DNA of 64,000 nucleotides from an uncultured Lachnospiraceae bacterium. GTDB taxonomy: Bacteria; Bacillota; Clostridia; Lachnospirales; Lachnospiraceae. Where the stretch lies: assembly GCA_910588285.1 (NCBI GenBank), contig CAJUQB010000001.1, positions 1 to 64,000 of the forward strand, given 5' to 3'. Below the pieces are notes generated by a model, which was given only the letters and a program-made list of their open reading frames with translations, made no database searches and had not been told where the DNA came from. The translations under genes were made by a program, and so were the position numbers. The stretch's first letter is position 1; the number at the start of each line of letters is the position of its first letter. Shown here piece by piece: positions 42,660 to 52,206 of the stretch.

Positions 42660-44238
42660 GACATTGCGTATTTCGTTTTCTCTTAAAAATGCATATCGTG
42701 TCAACAGCATCCTCTATGCCATCAGGCAGATCCCTCTGATCAAAAAGCTCATTCCGGAAACAGTTTACCAAATACGGGGATTTAAAATTTTTGCCAATGT
42801 ACTGTCTGTCCTGTGGGAGCTTGTATCGGCCTTTCTGGGGAAATATATATATTTCCTGCTGATGCTGGCAGGGGCGCTGGCTCTCTATAAGCCTTCGGAC
42901 GGCGCAAAGGGAGAGCTGTTTTTGCATTTGCTGGTGATTCTGACGCTCATAGGAGCCATTCTCAATACCTATTTGCTGAATCCCACCAAGGATAAATATT
43001 ACGGGGTGATTCTGCTGGGGATGGATGCCAGGGAGTATGCCCTGGTTCATTATGCCTACGCCCTGGCAAAATTGCTGCTGGGCTTTGCGGCCTTTGGGCT
43101 GCTCTTTGGCCTTGGCTATGGGCTGCCGGCCTGGCAGTGCCTGCTGATTCCCCTGTTTGCCGCGGGAAGCAAGCTGACGGTGGCAGCTATTTGCCTGTGG
43201 GATTATGAGCGGGCCGGCAGGGTACGAAATGAGAATCAGCTGGACAAATGGATTTGGGTGCTGCTGATGCTTCTGATGGCAGCTGCCTATGGTCTTCCGG
43301 CGGCAGGGATTCGGCTCCCCTTACAGGTATCCCTTGGCGTGATGGGTTTGTGGGTGGTTCTGGGAGGGCCGTCCCTTTGGCGCATCCTTAGGTTTTGCAG
43401 TTTTCGAGCCATGTACCAGGAGCTTTTGAAGGAATGTCTGTCCACACAGATGGATAAAAGTGCCGTGGTAAAGCTGCAGCGGGAACAGAGCTATAAGAAT
43501 ATCAGCTCAGAGCAGGGGATTTCCAGCAGCCGAAAAGGATTTGCTTATCTCAATGAGCTGTTTATCAAGCGGCACAAACGGATTCTCTGGCAGGCAGCGT
43601 TAAAGCTTTCGGCTGCAGCCCTTGCCGTGGCGGCAGCGGTGCTGATTGCTTTTTCTTTTGTGCCCCAGCTGCGGGAAAAGGTGAATGAGGTCATGATGCA
43701 TTCCCTGCCGTATTTTGTTTTTGTGATGTATCTGATCAACCGGGGCACCGGCTTTACCAGGGCGCTGTTTGTAAATTGCGATCACAGCCTGCTCACCTAT
43801 TCCTTTTACAAAAATCCCAGGTTTATCCTAAAGCTGTTCTGGATCAGGCTTGCGGAGATTGTCAAGGTGAATCTGCTGCCGGCTGCTGTGGTGGGGGCAG
43901 GGCTTGCAGCGCTGCTTTATGCCTCCGGCGGCACGGATCAGCCGATCAATTATGTGGTGCTGGTGGTGTCGGTTCTCTGCCTTAGCGTATTTTTTTCGGT
44001 CCATTATCTGACGCTGTATTATCTGCTGCAGCCCTACAATGCGGGGACAGAGCTGAAGAGCGGAACGTATCAGCTGATCACATGGGCCACCTATGTGGTC
44101 TGCTACCTAATGATGCGCATAGAAATGCCTACGCTGTTTTTTGGTTTTTTGACGATTGCATTCTGTGTGCTGTACTGTGCTGTGGCCAGCATTCTGGTGT
44201 ACCGGCTGGCGCCGAAAACCTTTAAAATACGGAATTGA
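42652..44238 (+). CDS. ABC-2 type permease, pair 1
   Basis: 528 aa from ATG 42652, overlapping the ATPase gene. It is hydrophobic with about 12 predicted membrane segments in two groups. The substrate is unknown. Coupled ATPase-permease pairs of this type often export peptides, lipids or drugs. Confidence 0.85.
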   Translation: MIRTLRISFSLKNAYRVNSILYAIRQIPLIKKLIPETVYQIRGFKIFANVLSVLWELVSAFLGKYIYFLLMLAGALALYKPSDGAKGELFLHLLVILTLIGAILNTYLLNPTKDKYYGVILLGMDAREYALVHYAYALAKLLLGFAAFGLLFGLGYGLPAWQCLLIPLFAAGSKLTVAAICLWDYERAGRVRNENQLDKWIWVLLMLLMAAAYGLPAAGIRLPLQVSLGVMGLWVVLGGPSLWRILRFCSFRAMYQELLKECLSTQMDKSAVVKLQREQSYKNISSEQGISSSRKGFAYLNELFIKRHKRILWQAALKLSAAALAVAAAVLIAFSFVPQLREKVNEVMMHSLPYFVFVMYLINRGTGFTRALFVNCDHSLLTYSFYKNPRFILKLFWIRLAEIVKVNLLPAAVVGAGLAALLYASGGTDQPINYVVLVVSVLCLSVFFSVHYLTLYYLLQPYNAGTELKSGTYQLITWATYVVCYLMMRIEMPTLFFGFLTIAFCVLYCAVASILVYRLAPKTFKIRN

Positions 44239-44294
44239 CCAAAAATGGATTATAGATATTGATTAGATATTGAATTTAGAAAGGAAGGAAATGA

Positions 44295-45197
44295 ATGATG
44301 CAGTTGGAACTACGTGATATTGAAAAATCCTTCGGGGAAAAGAGGGTGCTTACCGGGATATCCCTAACGGCAGAGGGCGGGAAGGCCTTTGGTCTTCTGG
44401 GGAGAAACGGTGCGGGGAAAACCACCTCCATCCGTATTTTGATGGATGTATTCCCGGCGGACAGAGGCCAGGTACTGGTGGACGGGGCTCCCATTAACTA
44501 TCAAAGCCTGAAGATCGGTTATCTGCCTGAGGAGCGGGGCCTGTATCCCAAAAAGGCGATTGCAGATCAGCTTGTCTATTTTGCGGAGCTCAAGGGCCTT
44601 AGCCGGAAGGCGGCAGCTGCCTCTGTGGACCGCTGGCTGGAGCGGCTTGGAATGGCAGAGTACCGGAACAAACGGCTGGACACTCTGTCCAAGGGCAACC
44701 AGCAGAAGATTCAGCTGATTACGGCTCTGGCCCATGATCCGGATATTGTGATTCTGGATGAGCCCTTTTCCGGCCTTGACCCGGTCAACGCCATGCTGCT
44801 GAAGGAGGTTGTGAAGGAGCAGATTCAGGAGGGGAAGGTGGTGCTGTTCTCCAGCCATCAGATGAGTTATATTGAGGAATTCTGTGACCGGATTGCCATT
44901 TTAAAGGACGGTCATGTGGCCCTCTACGGGGATCTCCATGAGATCAAACGGTCTTATAGCCATGACCGTCTGGTGGTCCGAACCCAGGAGCCGGAGCGGA
45001 TCAGGGCCGGCCTGGGAGACTGCTGCTCTGTGTTGGAGCGTGGAGAGCTGATGGTACGTCTGGGGGATGAGACAGAGAAGCGGCAGATGATGCAGCGGCT
45101 GGTGGAGCAGTACGATGTGGACGAGATCCGGGTATTTGAGCCGTCCCTTAATGATATTTTCGTAGAATATGCCGGCGATGCCGGGAAGGAGGACTGA
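44295..45197 (+). CDS. ABC transporter ATP-binding protein (NatA-like), pair 2
   Basis: 300 aa from ATG 44295 behind AAGGAAGGAA. Walker A G-R-N-G-A-G-K-T-T, signature LSKGNQQKIQLITAL and Walker B IVILDEPFSGLD. A C-terminal domain of about 80 residues (from SYSHDRLVVRTQEPERI) is typical of NatA-like proteins. The permease follows after two bases. Confidence 0.92.
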   Translation: MMQLELRDIEKSFGEKRVLTGISLTAEGGKAFGLLGRNGAGKTTSIRILMDVFPADRGQVLVDGAPINYQSLKIGYLPEERGLYPKKAIADQLVYFAELKGLSRKAAAASVDRWLERLGMAEYRNKRLDTLSKGNQQKIQLITALAHDPDIVILDEPFSGLDPVNAMLLKEVVKEQIQEGKVVLFSSHQMSYIEEFCDRIAILKDGHVALYGDLHEIKRSYSHDRLVVRTQEPERIRAGLGDCCSVLERGELMVRLGDETEKRQMMQRLVEQYDVDEIRVFEPSLNDIFVEYAGDAGKED

Positions 45198-45199
45198 AT

Positions 45200-46468
45200 A
45201 TGAAACAGTTTCGCAGGATATTAAGCTTTGAGCTGAAGTACTATTTTAAAAATAAAATTTTTGTAGGAGTAACGGTTTTCCTGGTACTGCTGCTGGCAGG
45301 CGTGATGTTCTTCCCGCGGGTGAAGGAGGGCTTTGCCTCCGGCAGCAGTGAGGCTGATACAGGAGGAGCGCTGCCCGTTATGCTGGTGAGGGCAGCGGAG
45401 CTGGAGGAGGAGCAGCCGGGAACCGGCAGGGCAGAGCAGCTGGAGCGGGTTTTTGGGGAGGCCTTTGCAGGATATGAGGTACGGGCCACCCAGGAGGATG
45501 TAAAGACGCTTCGGGAGAAGATCCTTGCCGGGGAGGCGGCCTGTGCATTTGATGTTACAGGGGATACCTCTTATACCTATTATGTGGAGAACCGCTCCAT
45601 GTTTGACACGAATATGGAGATTGCAGGCGCTGTGCTGCAGAAGCTGTACCAGATGCGGGCCATGGCGGAGGGCGGTATGGCGCCGGAGCAGGTGGAACAG
45701 GTGATGACTGTGGAGATCACAGGGGAAGCAGAGAGCCTGGGCAAGGATCAGAGGCAGAATTACTGGTATACCTATATTATGATATTTGCCCTCTATATGG
45801 TGATCCTGCTCTATGGCCAGATGGTGGCCACCAATGTGGCGACAGAGAAGAGCTCCCGGACCATGGAGGTGCTGATTACCAGTGCAAAGCCTACGGCCAT
45901 GATGTTCGGCAAGGTCATTGCCTCCTGCCTGGCCGGGCTTGCCCAGCTTGTGGCAGTATTTGGCTGTGCCATCTTGTTTTACAGCATGAACCGGGATTAC
46001 TGGGGGGATAATTTTGTGATTTCCTCCATATTCGACATGCCGCCCATGCTGCTGGCTTATATGGTGATATTTTTTATCCTGGGCTTTTTCATCTATGCGT
46101 TCCTCTACGGGGCCATTGGCTCCACTGCCTCCAAGCTGGAGGATATTAATACGTCGGTAATGCCTATTACCATACTGTTTATCATTGCCTTTTTTGTGGT
46201 GATGTTTTCCCTGGCCTCGAACCAGGTGGATCATATGGGGATGCTTGTGTGCTCCTATGTGCCCTTCACCTCCCCGATGGCAATGTTTACCAGGATTGCC
46301 ATGAGTACAGTACCCTGGTATGAGATTGTTATTTCTATCCTGATCCTGATTGGGTCAGTGATTGGGATTGGAGTTCTTTCCGCAAAGATTTACCGGGTGG
46401 GCGTGCTGCTGTATGGGGCGACCCCGAAGCCGGGGGCGATTCTTAAGGCAATGCGGAATTCACGGTAA
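45200..46468 (+). CDS. ABC-2 permease (NatB-like), pair 2
   Basis: 422 aa. One N-terminal helix, then a large extracytoplasmic domain (about residues 40-190) and five to six C-terminal helices. It has the family segment VATEKSSRTMEVLITSAKP. With the preceding ATPase it forms a Na+- or drug-type exporter of the NatAB group; substrate unproven. Confidence 0.9.
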   Translation: MKQFRRILSFELKYYFKNKIFVGVTVFLVLLLAGVMFFPRVKEGFASGSSEADTGGALPVMLVRAAELEEEQPGTGRAEQLERVFGEAFAGYEVRATQEDVKTLREKILAGEAACAFDVTGDTSYTYYVENRSMFDTNMEIAGAVLQKLYQMRAMAEGGMAPEQVEQVMTVEITGEAESLGKDQRQNYWYTYIMIFALYMVILLYGQMVATNVATEKSSRTMEVLITSAKPTAMMFGKVIASCLAGLAQLVAVFGCAILFYSMNRDYWGDNFVISSIFDMPPMLLAYMVIFFILGFFIYAFLYGAIGSTASKLEDINTSVMPITILFIIAFFVVMFSLASNQVDHMGMLVCSYVPFTSPMAMFTRIAMSTVPWYEIVISILILIGSVIGIGVLSAKIYRVGVLLYGATPKPGAILKAMRNSR

Positions 46469-46491
46469 GGGAAGGAGCGGATTCCAAAAAG

Positions 46492-46524
46492 CGGAGCGTA
46501 TCACAAAGGATACGCTCCGTTTTT
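46492..46524 (+). terminator. Terminator after the NatAB-like operon
   Basis: CGGAGCGTATC (46492-46502) pairs with GATACGCTCCG (46509-46519), followed by TTTTT. Confidence 0.88.
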
Positions 46525-46604
46525 ATAAAATGCCTGTAGATGTCAATATCTCATTACTTGCTTGTAATATCCTGCTCCTGGCTTCACTGCCGGAGGGGAT
46601 CCTC

Positions 46605-47081
46605 CTACTCCTGGCCGTCTGTGTCGGAATCCTCGTCATTCTGCGTCTGGTCGTCAGAGTCGGGATTCTCGTTGTCCTGCTGACTGTCAGAATTGGAATC
46701 CTCGCTGTCCGGGGCCTGGCCGTCTGTGTCGGAATCCTCGTCATTCTGACCTTCAGCGTCGGAATCCTCGCCATTCTGCGCCTGGTCATCAGTGTCGGAA
46801 TCCGCGTCATCGGAGGTTCCGTCAGTCTCGTCCGAATCCGTCCCGGAGCCGCTCAGCTCCATCAGATAGTTGGAGACAGCATCCAGATTAACCGGCGTCT
46901 GTTTGGCAGCCTGGCTCCGAAGGACACTGCTGATGGCAGAGTAGATAATCCACGCTGCAATGAGAACAACAACCACAATCACGATGATATATGTAAGGAT
47001 GCGGTTGCGCTTGGCCTTGGCCATATTCTTCTTGCGGTTTGCCTTTTCCTCTTTATAACGGTCTACTTTTTCCTGGCTCAT
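46605..47081 (-). CDS. Single-pass membrane protein with acidic Asp/Ser/Gln repeat tail
   Basis: 158 aa. A Lys-rich N-terminus (VDRYKEEKANRKKN) precedes one membrane helix (ILTYIIVIVVVVLIAAWIIY). About 35 residues later comes a 75-residue acidic tail built from units of the type EDSDTDGQ. By topology the tail would be outside the cell. No function is recognised. The tail repeats are expanded at DNA level and likely variable between strains. Confidence 0.7.
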   Translation of the reverse strand: MSQEKVDRYKEEKANRKKNMAKAKRNRILTYIIVIVVVVLIAAWIIYSAISSVLRSQAAKQTPVNLDAVSNYLMELSGSGTDSDETDGTSDDADSDTDDQAQNGEDSDAEGQNDEDSDTDGQAPDSEDSNSDSQQDNENPDSDDQTQNDEDSDTDGQE

Positions 47082-47345
47082 GGTACTATTCTCCTTAAAA
47101 CGTAATTTCTGTTGCTCTTGTATCTGAACTATATTTTGTAATTTGATCGCAACTAAAAAAGATTATACACCATAATTGTGAAAATGTCTTGAATTTTTTT
47201 CATTTTTTTATATTTTTCTTTTTCGTGTCATGGTATGCTTCACTTTTTTAAGGCAGTATGGTAAACTCTTTTATGAGAAATGAAAAAAGAGGAGAAGCAG
47301 TATGGCGAATGCTGTTCTGTTCAAAATGAAAATCAGGAGGATTCT

Positions 47346-48194
47346 ATGAGCTACGCAGATCAGATCTTTATCCATATGTGCCAGGATATTCTGGACAATG
47401 GCACCAGCACAGAGGGGGAGAAGGTGCGCCCCAGATGGGAGGACGGAAGCAGCGCCTACACCATCAAGCGCTTCGGCGTTGTCAACCGCTACGATCTGAC
47501 CAGGGAGTTCCCGGCCATTACCCTGCGCAGGACAGCCATTAAGAGCTGTACGGACGAGATGCTGTGGATCTGGCAGAAGAAATCCAACAACATTCAGGAT
47601 CTGAACAGCCACATCTGGGATGAGTGGGCGGATGAGACAGGCTCCATCGGCAAGGCCTACGGCTACCAGATGGGGGTGAAGCATAAGTATAAGGAAGGAA
47701 TGATGGATCAGGTGGACCGGGTGATCTATGACCTTAAGCACAATCCCTTCAGCCGCCGGATTATGACCAACCTCTATGTGCACCAGGATCTCTCTGAGAT
47801 GAACCTTTATCCATGCGCCTACAGCATGACCTTTAATGTAACTGCAAGGCCGGGAGCGGACAGGCTGACCCTGAATGCCATTTTGAACCAGCGTTCCCAG
47901 GACATTTTGATGGCCAATAACTGGAATGTCTGTCAGTATGCAGTGCTGCTGCATATGCTGGCACAGGTGTGCGGCATGGAGGCAGGGGAGCTGGTGCATG
48001 TGATCGCAGATGCCCATATTTATGACCGCCATGTGCCGATTGTCCGGGAGCTGATCGCCAGGGAGACCTATGAGGCTCCGGTGTTCTGGCTGAATCCGGA
48101 GGTTCATGATTTTTATCAATTTACCAGGGAGGATGTACGGCTGGACAATTATGTGACAGGGCCTCAGGTGAAGGATATCCCTGTGGCAGTGTGA
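47346..48194 (+). CDS. thyA: Thymidylate synthase
   Basis: 282 aa from ATG 47346 behind AGGAGG. The active-site Cys lies in NLYPCAYS; the folate/dUMP motifs QRSQDILMANNWN and HVIADAHIYDRH are present. It methylates dUMP to dTMP. It is paired with folA downstream, which recycles the dihydrofolate produced. Confidence 0.97.
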   Translation: MSYADQIFIHMCQDILDNGTSTEGEKVRPRWEDGSSAYTIKRFGVVNRYDLTREFPAITLRRTAIKSCTDEMLWIWQKKSNNIQDLNSHIWDEWADETGSIGKAYGYQMGVKHKYKEGMMDQVDRVIYDLKHNPFSRRIMTNLYVHQDLSEMNLYPCAYSMTFNVTARPGADRLTLNAILNQRSQDILMANNWNVCQYAVLLHMLAQVCGMEAGELVHVIADAHIYDRHVPIVRELIARETYEAPVFWLNPEVHDFYQFTREDVRLDNYVTGPQVKDIPVAV

Positions 48195-48327
48195 CAGGGG
48201 CCTGTGATCCCGCAGCAGTGGACAGGGGCCTGTGATCCCGCAGCAGTGGACGGGGGCCTGTGATCCCGCAGCAGTGGACAGGGACCTATCCCCCGCAGCA
48301 GCATGACAGGGGCTCTGACCCCGCAGA
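48187..48327 (+). repeat. 28-bp tandem repeats in the thyA-folA gap
   Basis: Four to five copies of the unit CAGTGGACAGGGGCCTGTGA plus TCCCGCAG follow the thyA stop and fill the gap up to folA; the last two copies are degenerate. The first copy includes the thyA stop. Each copy contains AGGGGCCT, so the transcript could form local stems. Confidence 0.9.
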
Positions 48328-48339
48328 ATGGAGGAAGCT

Positions 48340-48855
48340 ATGAACCTTATTGCAAATGTTGACAAAAACTGGGCCATCGGCAAGAACAACAAGCTGCTGG
48401 TGCATATCCCGGACGATATGAAATTTTTCCGTCAGACCACCACAGGAAAGGTGGTGGTGATGGGAAGAAAGACCCTGGAGAGCTTTCCGGGAGGACAGCC
48501 CCTAAAGAACCGCACCAATATCGTGCTGACCGCGGACAGGGGCTATCAGGTGAAGGATGCCATTGTGGTGCATTCCATGGAGGCTCTTTTGCAGGAGCTT
48601 GAGAAGTATCCCAGCGAGGATATTTTCGTGATTGGCGGGGAGAGCGTGTACCGCCAGCTGCTGCCCCTGTGTGACGTGGCCCATATCACCAAGACGGAGT
48701 ATGCCTATGACGCAGATGCCTATTTTCCCAACCTGGACCAGGATGAGGCATGGGAGATCACTGCTGACAGCGAGGAACAGACCTATTTTGACCTGGAATA
48801 TTATTTCTACCGATATGAGAGAAAAAAGTTCGGAAAAGCTGAGGGAAAGAAGTAA
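48340..48855 (+). CDS. folA: Dihydrofolate reductase
   Basis: 171 aa from ATG 48340 behind GGAGGA. It begins MNLIANVDKNWAIGKNNKLL, with VVMGRKTLESFPGGQPL and VIGGESVYRQLLPLCD. It reduces dihydrofolate with NADPH. The upstream in-frame ATG at 48328 overlaps the ribosome-binding site. Confidence 0.96.
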   Translation: MNLIANVDKNWAIGKNNKLLVHIPDDMKFFRQTTTGKVVVMGRKTLESFPGGQPLKNRTNIVLTADRGYQVKDAIVVHSMEALLQELEKYPSEDIFVIGGESVYRQLLPLCDVAHITKTEYAYDADAYFPNLDQDEAWEITADSEEQTYFDLEYYFYRYERKKFGKAEGKK

Positions 48856-48860
48856 GGGCC

Positions 48861-49814
48861 ATGGAGAATTTTATTTACAGCATCAATGTCACAATGCCGA
48901 TTTTCCTGGTGATGCTGATCGGATGGTTCTTAAAGCAGCGGGGGATGCTGACAGAGAGCTTTGTGGCTGTGTGCAACAAGTTTAATTTCAAGGTGACGCT
49001 GCCCTTTTTGCTGTTTCAGGACATTTCCGCAGTGGACATCAGGGCGGTGTTTGATCTGAAATACGTCCTGTTCTGCGCCTTTGCCACCAGCGTGTGCTTC
49101 TGGGCTATCTGGGGCGGGGCAAAACTATGCATGAAGGACAAGTCTATGACCGGGGCCTTTGTCCAGGCGTCCTTCCGAAGCAGCGCCGCGGTGATGGGGC
49201 TGGCCTTTATCCAGAATATCTATGGCAAATCCGCCATGGGGCCCCTGATGATTGTGGGCGCGGTGCCGCTGTACAATATTTATTCTGTTATCGTGCTGAC
49301 CTTTGAGGGGCAGGGCGGGGAAGAGGACAGGGATATTGGAAAAATCAAGGCAGCCTGTATCAATATACTGAAAAATCCAATTATTATTGCAATTTTCCTG
49401 GGACTTGTGGTATCCTTATGCAATATACAGTTTCCAACAATTGTGAATAAAACCGTGGAGAATATGGCCAAGATGGCTACGCCCCTGGCCCTGGTTGCCA
49501 TGGGGGCGGGCTTTGAGGGGCGTAAGGCCCTGGCCAAGATTCGGCCCACCCTGGCGGCATCCCTGATCAAGCTGGTGTTCCAGGCAGCCGTATTTATTCC
49601 CATTGCAGCCCTTCTGGGCTTTGACGGAGAGAAGCTCATCGCCATAGTGGTGATGCTGGCGGCTCCGGCTACCCCAAGCTGCTATATCATGGCAAAGAAT
49701 ATGAACAATGACGGCGTACTGACGGCGAGCATTGTGGTAGTCACAACGCTTCTGGCTGCCTTTACCCTGACGGGCTGGATTTTTCTGCTGAAAAGTGTTG
49801 GACTGATTGGCTAA
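48861..49814 (+). CDS. AEC-family (auxin efflux carrier-like) transporter
   Basis: 317 aa, about ten membrane helices, starting MENFIYSINVTMPIFLVMLI. It has the conserved halves with FNFKVTLPFLLF and APATPSCYIMAKNMN. The substrate is probably an organic acid. It begins five bases after folA and may be cotranscribed. Confidence 0.88.
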   Translation: MENFIYSINVTMPIFLVMLIGWFLKQRGMLTESFVAVCNKFNFKVTLPFLLFQDISAVDIRAVFDLKYVLFCAFATSVCFWAIWGGAKLCMKDKSMTGAFVQASFRSSAAVMGLAFIQNIYGKSAMGPLMIVGAVPLYNIYSVIVLTFEGQGGEEDRDIGKIKAACINILKNPIIIAIFLGLVVSLCNIQFPTIVNKTVENMAKMATPLALVAMGAGFEGRKALAKIRPTLAASLIKLVFQAAVFIPIAALLGFDGEKLIAIVVMLAAPATPSCYIMAKNMNNDGVLTASIVVVTTLLAAFTLTGWIFLLKSVGLIG

Positions 49815-49850
49815 TAAGAACCGGAATTGGCTGGAAAGAGAGGGAGAGAG

Positions 49851-51572
49851 ATGGATATTACCGGAAGAAAATTATTTGTAAAAGCACTGCTGGAGGAAGG
49901 GGTAGATACCGTATTTGCCTATCCCGGCGGTATGGTGACGGATATTCTGGACGAGCTGTACAAGACGGAGGCCATTGAGCTGGTGCTGCCCCGCCACGAG
50001 CAGGGGCTGGTCCATGAGGCGGAGGGCTATGCCAAGTCCACCGGCCGGGTGGGAGTCTGCATTGTGACCAGCGGCCCAGGGGCCACCAATACCCTGACAG
50101 CCTTAGCGGACGCCCACTATGACTGCATCCCCCTGGTGTGTTTTACGGGCCAGGTGCCATTAGGCCTCATGGGCAATGATGCCTTCCAGGAGATTGACAT
50201 TGTGGGCATGACCCGCAATATTACAAAATATAGCGTTACGGTCCGGGAGCGGAAGGAGCTGGGAAGGATCATCAAGATGGCCTTCCACATTGCAAGGACC
50301 GGCAAGCCCGGCCCGGTGCTCATTGATATTCCCAAGGATATCCAGACCCAGCCCGGCCCCAGCCAGTATCCGGACAGCGTGAATATCCGGGGCTATAAGC
50401 CCAATGAGAGCGTACATATCGGGCAGCTGAAGAAGGGCTATAAGCTGCTGAAGGGGGCAAAACGCCCGCTGTTTCTGCTGGGGGGCGGCATCAATATCGC
50501 CCGGGCCAACGATAGGATGCTGGAGCTGGTGGAGAAGACCCAGGTCCCGGTGGTTACCACCATTATGGGCAAGGGCGCTATCCCCACAGACCATCCCCTG
50601 TATATCGGGAACAGCGGCATGCATGGAAAATATGCGGCCAACATTGCGGTGAGCCGGTGCGACGTGCTGTTTTCCATCGGAACGCGCTTCAATGACCGGA
50701 TTACCGGGGATCTGAATGAATTTGCGCCCAATGCAAAGATCGTCCATGTGGATGTGGATACAGCCTCCATTTCCAGGAATGTTGTGGTGGATGTCCCCAT
50801 TGTGGCGGATGCCAATCTTGCCATTGAGAAGCTTCTGGAATGGGCGGAGCCCCAGAAGTGTACCAAATGGATGGAGGAGATCGCAGGCTGGGATCAGGAG
50901 AACCCCCTGGAGATGCGCCGTGACCGGGGAATGACACCCCAGATGATTATGGAGGGCATCAATCAGGCCTTTGACAGCGGGATTCTGGTCACCGATGTGG
51001 GCCAGCATCAGATGTGGGCTGCCCAATACATTGAGCTGAATAAGGACAAGCAGTTTATTACCTCCGGGGGCCTGGGAACCATGGGCTTTGGGCTGCCGGC
51101 AGCCATCGGCGCCAAGATAGCAAATCCCAATAAGGATGTGATCTGTATCACCGGGGACGGCGGAATCCAGATGAACATTCAGGAGCTGGCAACATCCATT
51201 GTGCAGGAGGCCCCGGTGGTGGTGTGCCTTTTGAACAATTATTATCTTGGCATGGTGCGGCAGATGCAGCAGCTGTGGTATGGAAAGCGGTATGAGGCTA
51301 CCTGCTTGAGACGCAGGAAGGGCTGCCCGGCCCAATGCAAGGGGCCGGGAGAGCAGTGTCCGCCCTATACGCCGGATTTTGTGAAGCTGGCAGAGAGCTA
51401 CGGGGCAAAGGGGCTCCGGGTATTCCGTGAGGAGGAGATCCTGCCGGCCCTGGAGGAAGCAAGGAGGAGCAGCGTAACCACATTCATTGAGTTTATGATC
51501 GCTACGGAGGATATTGTTTTGCCCATGGTAAAGGGCGGCAATCCCATGAGCGAGATGATTTTGAGTAAATAG
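49851..51572 (+). CDS. ilvB: Acetolactate synthase, large (catalytic) subunit
   Basis: 573 aa from ATG 49851 behind GGGAGAGAG. It is a ThDP enzyme: FAYPGGMVTDI with the catalytic Glu in RHEQGLVHEAEGYA, and the ThDP motif GDGGIQMNIQELATS...NNYYLGMVRQ. It catalyses the first common step of Val/Leu/Ile synthesis. A clostridial insert with four Cys (CLRRRKGCPAQCKGPGEQC) follows the ThDP motif and is absent from enterobacterial enzymes. Confidence 0.95.
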   Translation: MDITGRKLFVKALLEEGVDTVFAYPGGMVTDILDELYKTEAIELVLPRHEQGLVHEAEGYAKSTGRVGVCIVTSGPGATNTLTALADAHYDCIPLVCFTGQVPLGLMGNDAFQEIDIVGMTRNITKYSVTVRERKELGRIIKMAFHIARTGKPGPVLIDIPKDIQTQPGPSQYPDSVNIRGYKPNESVHIGQLKKGYKLLKGAKRPLFLLGGGINIARANDRMLELVEKTQVPVVTTIMGKGAIPTDHPLYIGNSGMHGKYAANIAVSRCDVLFSIGTRFNDRITGDLNEFAPNAKIVHVDVDTASISRNVVVDVPIVADANLAIEKLLEWAEPQKCTKWMEEIAGWDQENPLEMRRDRGMTPQMIMEGINQAFDSGILVTDVGQHQMWAAQYIELNKDKQFITSGGLGTMGFGLPAAIGAKIANPNKDVICITGDGGIQMNIQELATSIVQEAPVVVCLLNNYYLGMVRQMQQLWYGKRYEATCLRRRKGCPAQCKGPGEQCPPYTPDFVKLAESYGAKGLRVFREEEILPALEEARRSSVTTFIEFMIATEDIVLPMVKGGNPMSEMILSK

Positions 51573-51583
51573 GAGGGCAGAAC

Positions 51584-52108
51584 ATGAAAAACAGATGGAT
51601 TGCATTGTATGTGGAAAACCAGGTGGGTGTTCTGGCCAAGGTGTCCGGGCTATTTTCCGGAAAATCCTACAACCTTCAGAGCCTGACCGTGGGAACCACG
51701 GAGGATGAGACCGTGTCTCGCATGACGATCTGCGTCACCAGCGATGATATTACCTTTGAGCAGATTAAGAAGCAGCTGAACCGCATGGTGGAAGTCATCA
51801 AGGTCATTGACCTCACCAATATGGCGGCCCATATGAAGGAGATTCTGTTTGCCAAGATCAAGAACTGTACTGTGGCGGACAAGGCTGAGGTATTCCAGAT
51901 CGCCCAGGTGTTTCAGGTGGAGGTGGCGGATATCGGTGTGGACAGCGTGCTGCTGGAATGCACGCTGACAGAGCGGAAGAACAATGAGCTGATTGATCTT
52001 CTCAAAAGCAGGTTTCGCCATGTGCAGATCGTGCGGGGAGGGGCCGTGGCCATTGAGGGGATCAGTACCTCCTGCGCCGGCAGGACAGTTTATCGAAAAA
52101 ACCCCTGA
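51584..52108 (+). CDS. ilvN: Acetolactate synthase, small (regulatory) subunit
   Basis: 174 aa behind AGGAGGG. The N-terminal ACT domain (WIALYVENQVGVLAKVSGLF) is followed by the ALS_ss C-terminal domain (RHVQIVRGGAVAIEG). It confers valine feedback on the large subunit. Confidence 0.94.
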   Translation: MKNRWIALYVENQVGVLAKVSGLFSGKSYNLQSLTVGTTEDETVSRMTICVTSDDITFEQIKKQLNRMVEVIKVIDLTNMAAHMKEILFAKIKNCTVADKAEVFQIAQVFQVEVADIGVDSVLLECTLTERKNNELIDLLKSRFRHVQIVRGGAVAIEGISTSCAGRTVYRKNP

Positions 52109-52114
52109 ATAACC

Positions 52115-52142
52115 TTGACACTCAAAATAAAAGGAATATAAT
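52115..52142 (+). promoter_or_regulatory. Consensus promoter for ilvE
   Basis: -35 TTGACA (52115-52120), 16-bp spacer, -10 TATAAT (52137-52142), about 65 bp before the ilvE start. Confidence 0.85.
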
Positions 52143-52206
52143 GAAGAAAGGCCTCACCAAAGCAGTATGAAGATTTGGCGGGGGATAGATTTGGAGGAAT
52201 TAAGAA

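Noticed and set aside
46362..47105. Plus-strand 247-codon frame
   Set aside because: It is the complement of the acidic-repeat membrane protein gene; repeats keep several frames open.
48187..48327. 28-bp repeats as a CRISPR array
   Set aside because: There are no unique spacers; the copies are contiguous tandem duplications.
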